A stretch of 64,000 nt of DNA from UBA10649 sp964391765 (GTDB lineage: Bacteria; Actinomycetota; Actinomycetes; S36-B12): assembly GCA_964391765.1 (NCBI GenBank), contig CAYMNG010000002.1, positions 1 through 64,000 on the forward strand. Direction: 5' to 3'. The stretch's first letter is position 1. Every line of letters begins with the position of its first letter. Below the pieces are notes generated by a model that saw nothing but the letters and a program-made list of their open reading frames with translations, did no database searches and was not told the origin of the DNA. The position numbers and the translations under genes were made by a program. Below are positions 1 to 9,471 of this stretch, piece after piece.

Positions 1-1134
1 AACGGCCAGGCGCTCGGCTTCTGCGTCATCGCCCAGGCCGGCGGCACGGTCGCCAACACGGACTTCGCCCTGCCCGGCACGCTCCAGGACGGGGAGGACG
101 GCCTCGTGCTCTATGACGCGTCCAGCAACATTCTCGATGCCGTGGCGGGGGGCAGCGCCGGCGACCTGACCACGGATGACCCCGGCACGGTCACCACCGG
201 CGTGATGGCGGTCGTCGAGGTCGCCGCGGCCGCGGGGGAGGACCCCGATCGGGTCCTGCGGTACGCCGGCGCGCTGGAGCACGCCTCCGAGCATCCGATC
301 GCGCGGGCCGTCGCGGCCGCGGCGACCAGCCGCTTCGGCGACCTGCCGGCGGTCGAGGGCTTCACCAACGTCGAGGGACTCGGCGTACAGGGACTGGTCA
401 CCGACGCCCAGGCGCACGCGGTCCTCGTCGGTCGCCCGCAGTTGCTCGCCGACTGGTCCCAGCACCTGCCGGCCGACCTCGAGGAGCGGTTCGCGGCGGC
501 GGTCTCGCGCGGCCAGACCGCGGTGGCGGTCGGCTGGGACGGCGCCGCGCGCGGGATCGTCGTCGTGGCCGACGAGGTCAAGGCGACGTCCGCTCAGGCG
601 ATCGCCGACCTGCGCCGCCTGGGGCTGACGCCGATCCTGCTGACCGGCGACCATGCCGCGGTCGCGAGCACCGTCGCGGCCGCCGTGGGGATCGATCCGG
701 ACAACGTGATCGCCGAGGTCCTGCCGGCGGACAAGGTCGCCGCGGTCGCGGACCTGCAGGCGCGCGGTCGGACCGTCGCGATGGTCGGCGACGGGGTCAA
801 CGACGCGGCCGCGCTCGCCCAGGCGGACCTCGGGCTGGCGATGGGTACCGGGACCGATGTCGCGATGGAGGCGTCGGACATCACGTTGGTCCGGGGCGAC
901 CCGCGCGCGGCGGCCGACGCGATCCGACTGGCCCGGCGCACGCTGGGCACGATCAAGGGCAACCTCTTCTGGGCCTTCGCCTACAACGTCGCGGCACTGC
1001 CGTTGGCCGCGGCCGGACTGCTCAACCCGATGATCGCGGGCGCGGCGATGGCGTTCTCGTCGGTCTTCGTGGTGTCCAACAGCCTTCGTCTGCGCGCGTT
1101 CCGGGCCGGGGACGCGGCTACCCTGACCTCGTGA
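1..1134 (+). CDS. copA: Copper-exporting P1B ATPase (CopA-like), C-terminal half, joined to a foreign N-terminal stretch
   Basis: Open from the left edge. From about codon 62 the protein is the cytoplasmic ATP-binding part and last two membrane helices of a copper P-type ATPase: SEHPIARAV (nucleotide-binding His-Pro), TGD, the hinge GDGVNDAAALAQADLG, and C-terminal helices with the YN and MxxSS patterns typical of Cu+ pumps. It would export Cu+ from the cytoplasm. Codons 1-60 do not fit: where the membrane helices and DKTGT phosphorylation loop should be, the frame reads a stretch ending LVLYDASSNILDAVAG, which resembles a lamin-tail (LTD) domain. The catalytic Asp loop is replaced by DDPGTVTTG. 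As written the pump cannot be phosphorylated, so this is either a gene fusion or an assembly chimera near base 180. The family call for the C-terminal half is firm. Confidence 0.8.
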   Translation, partial: NGQALGFCVIAQAGGTVANTDFALPGTLQDGEDGLVLYDASSNILDAVAGGSAGDLTTDDPGTVTTGVMAVVEVAAAAGEDPDRVLRYAGALEHASEHPIARAVAAAATSRFGDLPAVEGFTNVEGLGVQGLVTDAQAHAVLVGRPQLLADWSQHLPADLEERFAAAVSRGQTAVAVGWDGAARGIVVVADEVKATSAQAIADLRRLGLTPILLTGDHAAVASTVAAAVGIDPDNVIAEVLPADKVAAVADLQARGRTVAMVGDGVNDAAALAQADLGLAMGTGTDVAMEASDITLVRGDPRAAADAIRLARRTLGTIKGNLFWAFAYNVAALPLAAAGLLNPMIAGAAMAFSSVFVVSNSLRLRAFRAGDAATLTS

Positions 1135-2036
1135 GCGAGTACACGCAGGTCCCGAGCGGTTCGCCGGTCCAGCCGGCAGGACAACCCGCCGAAGCCGGAT
1201 ACGTGGGGGCGAGCACGGCGAGCCTGCGCGGTGAGATCCGCTTTCTGCGGGTCCTGCTGTACGGCTGTCTGGCGCTGCTGGTGCTGCTGACGGTCAGTGC
1301 GGGCCTGGCGCTGGCCGCCCTGGGCAACCGCCTGACCGACGTGCAGGCGCAGGTCGCCGCGGCTGCGGCCGCCGCGCCCGCGCAGCCCGCCGCCGCGCCC
1401 GTGCAGCCCGCCCCGGCGCCGACCAGCGCCGGCCTGGGCCCGGCCGCCGCGCTGACCGGAGTCGACCTGCCGGCCGGTGTCGACCCGACCGGGGCGATCC
1501 TCATCGGGGACCCCGGGGCGTCGACGGTGATCGAGACCTACATCGACTACCAGTGCCCGTTCTGTCAGCGGTGGGAGGCCCAGCACGGCACGGCGTTGAT
1601 CGACCGCGCGCTGCAACCGGGATCGGGTCTGCTGATCAAGCAGTACAACATGGCCTTCCTCGGCGAGACCGCTCCGACGCTGGACCCGGCCGGTGCGTCG
1701 GCCCGGGCCGCGAGTGCGGCGGCGTGCGTCGTGAACCACGACGGCGCCGACGTCTTCGCGACGTTCTCCCGGTCCGTCTTCGCGGCCGCCGACCCGACCG
1801 AGCCGCCCGGGCAGTTCACCGCGGCAGTCCTGACCGACCTGGCGCGCAAGGCCGGTGCCTCCGCCGCGGCGATCGCGTGCATCGACGCACAGACGTACGT
1901 GCCGTTCGTCGCCGCGACGACCCAGTCGGCGTTCACCCGCGGGGTGACCGGCACCCCGACCGTGCTCATCGACGGCGTCGCGGTGGCCGACTCGTTCGGC
2001 GATCCGCGACTGGCCCAACTGGCCGCCGGCTCCTGA
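1131..2036 (+). CDS. Membrane-anchored DsbA-like thioredoxin-fold protein
   Basis: A 301-residue protein whose GTG start overlaps the copA stop by 4 nt (GTGA), so the two are probably co-transcribed. A short cytoplasmic N-terminus leads to one membrane helix at about residues 41-63, an Ala/Pro-rich linker (75-105), then a DsbA-type thioredoxin fold with the active-site pair CPFC (Cys142, Cys145) and a cis-proline region TGTPTVLIDG near the end. The topology places the catalytic domain outside the membrane, where this family oxidises or isomerises disulfides of exported proteins. Pairing with a copper pump is reasonable because copper damages exposed thiols, but that link is inference. Confidence 0.8.
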   Translation: MSEYTQVPSGSPVQPAGQPAEAGYVGASTASLRGEIRFLRVLLYGCLALLVLLTVSAGLALAALGNRLTDVQAQVAAAAAAAPAQPAAAPVQPAPAPTSAGLGPAAALTGVDLPAGVDPTGAILIGDPGASTVIETYIDYQCPFCQRWEAQHGTALIDRALQPGSGLLIKQYNMAFLGETAPTLDPAGASARAASAAACVVNHDGADVFATFSRSVFAAADPTEPPGQFTAAVLTDLARKAGASAAAIACIDAQTYVPFVAATTQSAFTRGVTGTPTVLIDGVAVADSFGDPRLAQLAAGS

Positions 2037-2131
2037 TCCACCCGGGCGCGGGAACGGGCCTTCGTCGGCGTGCGTCCCACGGACGGTCGGTCGCCGCACC
2101 GGCGACCCGCACGCTCTACCGAAGGAGCATC

Positions 2132-2866
2132 GTGAACCGACGTCTTGCCCTGCTCGCTCCCGCGGCCGCCGTGGTCGCCGTGCTGCTGACCGCGTGCTCG
2201 CCGTCGACGACGGTGGTCTCCGGTGACACCGGACGCAACGTGGTCGCCGTGTCCGCGACCGGTCAGGCCGACGCCGTCCCCGATGCGGCCAAGGCCTCGC
2301 TGACGGTCTCGACGTCCGACCCCGCCGACGCTCGCGCCGCCCAGGCGGCCGCGGCGAAGGCGACGACCGCGGTCCTGGCCGCGCTGAAGTCCGCCGGGAT
2401 CGCGGAGGCGGACATCGCCACGCAGGGGATCGGCGTCGGGCCGACCTACAACTACACCAGCGGTGGCGGACAGGAGCTCACCGGATACGAGGCGTCGCAG
2501 ACCATCCAGGTGACGCTACGCGACCTGGCGACCGCCGGCGCGACCCTCGACGCGGTCGTCGCGGCCGGCGGGAACGCCGTCCGGATCGACTCGCTCGCAC
2601 CGTACGTCGTCGACCCCACCGTCGCGGCGAACGCCGCCCGTGCCCAGGCGGTCGCGGTCGCGCAGAAGCAGGCGGAGCAGTACGCGAAGCTGCTGGGCTT
2701 CACCCTCGGTCCGGTCGTGTCGGTCTCGGAGTCGGCCAACAACGTCGCCCCGGTGCCGTACGCGATGGCTGCCGACGCCGGCGCGGCCGAGAAGGTGACG
2801 ACCCCGATCCAGCCGGGGACGACACAGGTGTCGGTCACCGTGAGCATCTCCTGGGCGATCAACTAG
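2132..2866 (+). CDS. SIMPL (DUF541) domain lipoprotein
   Basis: A 244-residue protein. The GTG at 2132 is preceded by GAAGGAG and is followed by a lipoprotein signal with lipobox LLTAC (Cys22). In-frame sequence extends far upstream but lacks a ribosome site and overlaps the previous gene. The mature part, with a start like VVAVSATGQADAVPDAAKA and a conserved FTLGPVVSVSE region, matches the SIMPL/DUF541 family (periplasmic proteins such as BP26 and YggE). It should be tethered to the outer face of the membrane. Molecular function is not established for the family; stress protection has been proposed. Confidence 0.8.
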   Translation: MNRRLALLAPAAAVVAVLLTACSPSTTVVSGDTGRNVVAVSATGQADAVPDAAKASLTVSTSDPADARAAQAAAAKATTAVLAALKSAGIAEADIATQGIGVGPTYNYTSGGGQELTGYEASQTIQVTLRDLATAGATLDAVVAAGGNAVRIDSLAPYVVDPTVAANAARAQAVAVAQKQAEQYAKLLGFTLGPVVSVSESANNVAPVPYAMAADAGAAEKVTTPIQPGTTQVSVTVSISWAIN

Positions 2867-2890
2867 ACCGCGGCGTCGGCCGGGACCGGC

Positions 2891-2931
2891 CCGCACGCAC
2901 CGGCCGGTCCCGGTCCGCACGCACCGGCCGG
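2891..2931. repeat. Two 17-bp direct repeats in an intergenic region
   Basis: The sequence ccgcacgcaccggccgg occurs at 2891-2907 and again at 2915-2931, a 24-nt period. It lies between the SIMPL stop and the next start and contains the short palindrome ccggccgg. It could be a small tandem duplication or part of a terminator/operator; nothing else marks it. Confidence 0.6.
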
Positions 2932-2952
2932 CGCTGCTGGCAGGATCGGGCC

Positions 2953-3318
2953 GTGACCGGCCCGTACGCGACCGCGGTGATCGTGGCCTCGCTCGTGCTC
3001 TGCGCGGGGGCGATCGCGCTGCTCGTCGCGGACAAGTCCCCCGGCCCGGGCGCGTGGTGGCTGCTCGGGGCACTCGAGGTCGGTGTCCTGGGCTTCGTGG
3101 CCTGGGGCGTGGCCAGCCTCGTGACGACGACCGAGCCGGTCCCGGTCGCGGAACTGGTCGGCTACCTGTTCGGGTTGGCCGTCGCGATCCCGGCGGCCGC
3201 GTGGTGGATCCGGGACGAACGCACGCGGGCGGCGGCCGGGGTGCTCGTCGTCGTCCTGCTCGTCGTGCCGTTCCTCGTGGTCCGGGTGCAGCAGATCTGG
3301 GCGGGTGCCGGTGGCTGA
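2953..3318 (+). CDS. Small hypothetical membrane protein
   Basis: A 121-residue protein that is mostly hydrophobic, with four likely membrane helices (about 8-26, 34-54, 66-84 and 91-109) and a short cytoplasmic loop WWIRDERTRA. GTG start. It overlaps the following membrane gene by 14 nt, so the two probably form one unit. I recognise no family and assign no function. Confidence 0.6.
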   Translation: MTGPYATAVIVASLVLCAGAIALLVADKSPGPGAWWLLGALEVGVLGFVAWGVASLVTTTEPVPVAELVGYLFGLAVAIPAAAWWIRDERTRAAAGVLVVVLLVVPFLVVRVQQIWAGAGG

Positions 3319-3736
3319 CGGGTCGACGTCGACCGGGTTCGGCCGGGTGCTCGTGGTGGTCTACGCGGTCTTCGCGGTCGCGGCGACCGCGCGGTCGGCC
3401 GTGCAGATCGCGACGCGGTTCGACGACGCGCCGACGGCCTACGTGTTGTCCGCCGTCGCCGCCGTCGTGTACATCGTCGCGACCGTCGCGCTCGCGCGCG
3501 GAGACCGGGGATCGCGTCGGGTCGCGGGCGTCGCGATCGGTGTCGAGCTCGTCGGCGTGCTCACCGTCGGGGCGCTGAGCCTGGCGGACCCGGCCGCGTT
3601 CCCGGCCGCCTCGGTCTGGTCCGGCTTCGGCTCCGGCTACGGGTTCGTCCCGCTCGCGCTGCCGATCGTCGGCCTGTGGTGGCTGTGGCGCACCCGCCCC
3701 GGGCCGGCGCCGGGGGTCAGGTCGTCGGCCGAGTGA
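3305..3736 (+). CDS. Small hypothetical membrane protein
   Basis: A 143-residue protein with about four membrane helices (roughly 14-32, 45-64, 75-92, 110-128) and a charged loop ARGDRGSRRVAG. The GTG at 3305 overlaps the preceding gene; a second GTG two codons later is equally possible. The 3' end overlaps the convergent carotenoid gene by 20 nt. A paired arrangement of two such proteins suggests a membrane complex, but I recognise no family. Confidence 0.6.
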   Translation: MPVADGSTSTGFGRVLVVVYAVFAVAATARSAVQIATRFDDAPTAYVLSAVAAVVYIVATVALARGDRGSRRVAGVAIGVELVGVLTVGALSLADPAAFPAASVWSGFGSGYGFVPLALPIVGLWWLWRTRPGPAPGVRSSAE

Positions 3737-4580
3737 GGAGCATCGCGCAGACGAGGACGACGAACCCGCCGGTCAGGCCGGCGACGACGGCCATGGCCGA
3801 GTACACCGGGTCGGTTCGTCCGAGCAGCGGGTTGACCACGATCGGCAGCGCGAACAGTCCGTACAGGACGACCGGCTGTGCCATGAACCCGCGGGGGACC
3901 GGGCGGGCGACCAGCGCGGCCGTCGCGGGCCGGGCGACCAGCAGGCCGAGCGCGACGGCGCAGACCGTCATGGTCGCGACCCAGCCGACGAAGTTCTGAC
4001 CCGGGACGCCGAAGTAGGCGAAGTCCCCGCCCCACGTCCACTCGCCCAGGACCGTGGAGTTGATGGGATCGAAGGCCAGATCGGTCAAGGTCGCGAGGAA
4101 CCCGGCGATCAGCGCCGTGAGCACGAGACGTGGTCCGGTGATCGGGGTCGTGTACCCGGCCGCACCCCCGCATGCGAGCACGCGCGCGAGGACGAACGAG
4201 GTGTAGCCGATCGAGACGTAGGCGAGCATGACCAGCGGCGGCACGCCGGACAGGACCGGGCCCAGCATGGTCGGGGAGTAGTGGTACGGGCCGAACACCA
4301 CACCGGTGTGCACGCCGAGCCACTCGGAGCCGAACGAGATCGCGAACACCACGACGAGGGCCAACGCCGCCGTGCGCGCGCGGGTCCACGTCGCCAGGTG
4401 CACCAGCGCGAACACGACCTGCGCCTCGGCGAGGACCGCCTGCAGTGCCGGGTTCGCGTCGGGCGGCAAGAAGGCGGTCGACGCGGTCGCCGCGAGCAGC
4501 AGCCACAGGACGGTCGTGCGCCGGCGCGACACATGGCCGTTCGCGCTCGGCGCCGGCGCGGTCACGGGTGCCGGGCTCAC
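3717..4580 (-). CDS. CruF-like carotenoid biosynthesis protein (DUF422)
   Basis: A 287-residue integral membrane protein with seven to eight helices. The segment SFGSEWLGVHTGVVFGPYHY, followed by a central TDLAFDPINS and GEWTW, is characteristic of the DUF422/CruF family, which hydrates the psi ends of acyclic carotenoids (bisanhydrobacterioruberin hydratase, gamma-carotene 1'-hydroxylase). It would act on membrane carotenoids. No other carotenoid gene is nearby, so the pigment cannot be named. Its 3' end overlaps the neighbouring gene on the other strand by 20 nt. Confidence 0.75.
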   Translation of the reverse strand: MSPAPVTAPAPSANGHVSRRRTTVLWLLLAATASTAFLPPDANPALQAVLAEAQVVFALVHLATWTRARTAALALVVVFAISFGSEWLGVHTGVVFGPYHYSPTMLGPVLSGVPPLVMLAYVSIGYTSFVLARVLACGGAAGYTTPITGPRLVLTALIAGFLATLTDLAFDPINSTVLGEWTWGGDFAYFGVPGQNFVGWVATMTVCAVALGLLVARPATAALVARPVPRGFMAQPVVLYGLFALPIVVNPLLGRTDPVYSAMAVVAGLTGGFVVLVCAMLLTRPTT

Positions 4581-4605
4581 GCCGGCGCTTTCACGTTGTC
4601 GCGGT

Positions 4606-4953
4606 TCACGCCGGCGCGTCGCCGGATCCGACCTGGCCCGGCGGCGTTGCCGGGGTGCGCGGTTCGCCGGTCAGCTCGGCCTTGATCGCGTCGAGCAGCC
4701 GCGCGGTCGCCGTGCGGGTCGCCTCGGCGACCTGCGGGTCCGTCGTCGTCGCGTCGAGGTGCTCGATCGCGGTCGTGAACGCGGCGCCGACCTGGTCGGC
4801 GGCGCTGTCGGCCGCGCCGGTCGCCGAGGAGATCGCGGTCCCGGCGTCCTTGGCGTGCACGGTCAGTTGGCGGCCCAGGCCGCGGAAGGCCGCGCCGACG
4901 CCGGCCCAGTCAGCCGTCGCGCGCGCGGGGGAGTCGTCCGGCTGGTTCGTCAT
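4606..4953 (-). CDS. Small hypothetical helical protein
   Basis: A 115-residue protein. I chose the ATG at 4953 because GGAGAG precedes it at the right distance; the frame is open a further 29 codons upstream without a ribosome site. It is rich in Ala, Thr and Asp and is predicted to be almost entirely helical, with no signal or membrane segment. Its pattern of amphipathic heptads (GAAFRGLGRQLTVHAKDAG) recalls small CsbD/apolipoprotein-like stress proteins of actinobacteria, but I do not recognise a defined family. Confidence 0.65.
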   Translation of the reverse strand: MTNQPDDSPARATADWAGVGAAFRGLGRQLTVHAKDAGTAISSATGAADSAADQVGAAFTTAIEHLDATTTDPQVAEATRTATARLLDAIKAELTGEPRTPATPPGQVGSGDAPA

Positions 4954-5017
4954 GTCGCTCTCCGATCGATGGGGCCGACCTCCAGCATCGCACGTCGGGG
5001 ACCTCAGGAGACCGACG

Positions 5018-6783
<1,766 letters not shown>

Positions 6784-6784
<1 letters not shown>

Positions 6785-7335
6785 CAGAACTCGACGGGTG
6801 GCGCGGTCCGCCGACCGGCGTCCGGCTCGGCGTACATCTCCCGTTCGTGCACGCCGGCCATCCCCGCGAACCACATCGACGGGATCGTGCGCAGCGCGGT
6901 GTTGAGCGTGACGACGGAGTCGTTGTAGTACTGCCGGGCGAACTGCAACTCGCCCTCGACCGACGCCAGCTGCGCCTGCAGGTCCCGGAATCCCGCGGTC
7001 GCGGTCAGTTGCGGGTACGCCTCGGCGACCGCGAACAGCCGGCCGAGCGCGGCGGTGAGGGCACCGTCGGCGGCGGCGGTCTGCGCGACGCCGGTCGCCG
7101 AGGCGGCCGTGGCGCGAGCGGCGGTGACCTCGCTCATCGTGCCGCGCTCGAAGTCGGCCGCGCCCTTGACCGTCTCGACGAGGTTGGGCACCAGGTCGGC
7201 GCGCTTGGACAGCAGCGTGTCGATGCCGGCCCACGCCCCCTGCGCGGTCACGTCCAGGCGACGCAGTCGGTTGAACTGCGTGATCGCGATGACGGCGAGG
7301 ACGGCGACGACGACGAGGACGATGACGGCGATCAT
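6784..7335 (-). CDS. lemA: LemA family protein
   Basis: A 183-residue protein with one N-terminal membrane helix (residues 1-20) followed by the helical LemA domain: FNRLRRLDVTAQGAWAGID, KRADLVPNLVETVKG, and the late QYYNDSVVTLNT motif. The outside-facing helical bundle is typical. The ATG has a strong GGGAGGT ribosome site. It heads an operon with the DUF2207 gene. Biochemical function is unknown across the family. Confidence 0.9.
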
Positions 7336-7391
7336 GGGACCTCCCGGGGTGTGCCCGAAGGCTATCGGCCGGTCGGTGGGCGGCGTGATGA

Positions 7392-8153
7392 CTACGGCTG
7401 GGCGCTCAACCCGCCGTCGACGACGAGGCACTGGCCGGTGACGAAGCTTGACCCGTCGCCGGCGAGGAACGCCGCGGCCTCGGCGACCTCCTCCGGCCGG
7501 CCCCAGCGGCGCATCGGCACCCGATCGAGGACCGACGCCTCGACGGCGGCGTCCGAGCGCAGGAAGTCGGTGAGGTCGGTCTGGATCCACCCGGGAACCA
7601 GCGCGTTGGCCCGGATGCCCTGAGGGGCCGTCTCGATCGCCAGGCTCTGGGTCAGCGACACCAGCGCGGCCTTCGCCGCGCCGTAGTGCGCCATCATCGG
7701 CGACCCCCGCAACGCGGTCACCGAGGCCACGTTGACGATCGAGCCGTGTCCGCTGGCGATCAGGGCCGGCAGGCTGGCCTGGATGAGACGCAGGACCGAG
7801 TCGAGGTTGACGGTCATCGTCTTGCGCCACCCGGCGAACCGCAACTGCGCCACCGGGGCCATGAACGAGTTCCCGCCGGCGTTGTTCACGAGGATGTCCA
7901 GGCCACCGAAGTGCCCGACGGCGGCGGTGACGAGCGCGTCCGGCGCGTCCTCGGCGGTGACGTCGACGGTCACCGCCAGCGCGCGGCCGCCGGCGTCGGC
8001 GATGGCGGCGGCGACCTGCGCGAGGGCGTCGGGTGATCGGGCGCCGAGGACGACGGCTGCGCCGTCGGCCGCCAGGCGTCGGGCGATCGCGCTGCCGATC
8101 CCCCGGGACGCACCCGTGACGATCGCCGTACGTCCGGCGAGGCTGGCGGTCAT
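7392..8153 (-). CDS. SDR-family NAD(P)-dependent oxidoreductase (FabG-like)
   Basis: A 253-residue classical short-chain dehydrogenase. It has the cofactor motif TGASRGIG (14-21), NNAGG (90-94), and the catalytic Ser144-Tyr157-Lys161 set (YGAAK). The C-terminal VVDGGL is the usual end of FabG-like enzymes. It would reduce a keto group or oxidise a hydroxyl in the cytoplasm; the substrate is not predictable from sequence. It is transcribed away from the alpha/beta hydrolase gene, sharing a region that contains a repeated motif. Confidence 0.85.
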   Translation of the reverse strand: MTASLAGRTAIVTGASRGIGSAIARRLAADGAAVVLGARSPDALAQVAAAIADAGGRALAVTVDVTAEDAPDALVTAAVGHFGGLDILVNNAGGNSFMAPVAQLRFAGWRKTMTVNLDSVLRLIQASLPALIASGHGSIVNVASVTALRGSPMMAHYGAAKAALVSLTQSLAIETAPQGIRANALVPGWIQTDLTDFLRSDAAVEASVLDRVPMRRWGRPEEVAEAAAFLAGDGSSFVTGQCLVVDGGLSAQP

Positions 8154-8210
8154 CGGCGGCTCCTGGGTCGGCTCGGGTTCGCGATCCGAGGCTAGCGGGC
8201 GATGCGACCA

Positions 8211-8250
8211 GCGAGTAACCTACGGTACCGTAACCTACGGTCGAGTAAGT
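8211..8250. promoter_or_regulatory. Probable operator between divergent genes
   Basis: Two copies of taacctacggt (8216-8226 and 8231-8241) spaced by 15 nt surround a perfect 12-bp palindrome tacggtaccgta (8221-8232). The site sits just upstream of the hydrolase ATG and about 60 nt from the dehydrogenase start. This geometry is typical of a TetR-type repressor operator controlling both genes. No regulator gene is adjacent, so the cognate protein is unknown. Confidence 0.5.
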
Positions 8251-8266
8251 TCGGGAAGGGAGAGCG

Positions 8267-9211
8267 ATGAAGGTGCAGTCTGCGGACCGGGCCGGTTCGG
8301 TGCGAGAGGTCGTGCTGTTCGGTCGAACCGTGTCGTACGTCGAGTGGGACGGGCCGGGGATCCCGATCGTCCTCGTCCACGGGATGGGATCCAGCGGGAC
8401 GACGTGGGGATCGGTCCCCGCCGAACTCGGTGCCGCGCACCGGGTCATCGTCCTCGACCTGCCCGGTCACGGTCGGTCCGACGCCGGCCCGGGCGATTAC
8501 AGCCTCGGGGCGCTGGCCTCGACCGTGCGCGACCTCCTGGACTGGTTGGGCATCGAGCAGGTCCACCTCGTCGGGCATTCCCTGGGCGGCGGGATCGCGA
8601 TGCAGTTCGCGTACCAGTTCCCGACGCGGGTCGCGTCGATGACGCTGGAGTCCAGCGGCGGCCTGGGCCCGGACGCGGGGGTCGGCCTGCGCGCGGCCAG
8701 CCTGCCGGGTGCCGAACTGGTCCTGCGGATGCTGGCCAGCCGGCGCGTCCAGGACTGGGCGATGTGGACCGGGACCCGCCTGTCGGCGTTGGGCGTTCGC
8801 TCGGCCTCGGCCGCGGAGCGCGGGCTGGACCGGCTCGCCGTGCTCGGGGCACGCGACCGGCGCGACGCGTTCCTGGCGACCCTCCGCGCGGTCGTCGGCC
8901 CCCAGGGGCAGCGGGTCAGCGCGCTGGAGCGCCTGTCCCTCGTCGACGGCCGGCGCGTCCTCATCGTGTGGGGTGATCGCGACGCCGTGATCCCGGTCGA
9001 GCACGGCCACACCGCGCACGCGGCACTGCCCGGCAGCCGACTCGTCGTCTTCGGCGAGGCCGGTCACGAACCGCACACCAGCGACGGTCCGCGGTTCGCC
9101 GAGGTCGTCGCGGCGCACGTCGGTCACTGGGACGCCGTCGCCGTGGACTCCGCCGATCCGCGCACCGGTTCGTCGTCCGCCGTCTCGTCGCCCGCCATGA
9201 TGGGCGCATGA
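8267..9211 (+). CDS. Alpha/beta hydrolase
   Basis: A 314-residue alpha/beta-fold hydrolase. It has the oxyanion region VLVHGMGSSG, the nucleophile elbow GHSLGG (Ser105), the acid in WGDRDAVIP and the catalytic His in GEAGHEPH. A ribosome site GGGAGAG precedes the ATG. No signal peptide. The substrate is not predictable; lipid or aromatic esters are typical for this branch. It overlaps the next small gene by 4 nt (ATGA). Confidence 0.8.
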   Translation: MKVQSADRAGSVREVVLFGRTVSYVEWDGPGIPIVLVHGMGSSGTTWGSVPAELGAAHRVIVLDLPGHGRSDAGPGDYSLGALASTVRDLLDWLGIEQVHLVGHSLGGGIAMQFAYQFPTRVASMTLESSGGLGPDAGVGLRAASLPGAELVLRMLASRRVQDWAMWTGTRLSALGVRSASAAERGLDRLAVLGARDRRDAFLATLRAVVGPQGQRVSALERLSLVDGRRVLIVWGDRDAVIPVEHGHTAHAALPGSRLVVFGEAGHEPHTSDGPRFAEVVAAHVGHWDAVAVDSADPRTGSSSAVSSPAMMGA

Positions 9212-9471
9212 CGAACCAGCCGGACCCGTTCGATGACGTCGTGTTCGACGAGGAGTTCGTCGCCGGCGGTGCCGCGGAGGCTTCGGCCGACGAACGGCTG
9301 CGCCGGGTCCGGCGGATCGCCGCCGGCAACGATCGCCTGCGCGATGCCGGCGAGATCGCCGACGGCTCGGGCAAGCCGCGGTTCCACCGGGTGCGCCGGG
9401 CCGTGCCGTGGGTCGTCGTCGGTGGCGTGATCGCCGTGGCGATCGTCGTCGTCGCGTTGATCGCGCGCTGA
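9208..9471 (+). CDS. Small single-pass membrane protein
   Basis: An 87-residue protein with an acidic N-terminus (DPFDDVVFDEEFV), a basic middle (RLRRVRRIAAGNDRLRDAG) and one C-terminal membrane helix (about residues 67-85). It is a tail-anchored type with the bulk in the cytoplasm. It is translationally coupled to the genes on both sides (4-nt overlap before, 1-nt overlap after). I do not recognise a named family. Confidence 0.65.
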   Translation: MTNQPDPFDDVVFDEEFVAGGAAEASADERLRRVRRIAAGNDRLRDAGEIADGSGKPRFHRVRRAVPWVVVGGVIAVAIVVVALIAR

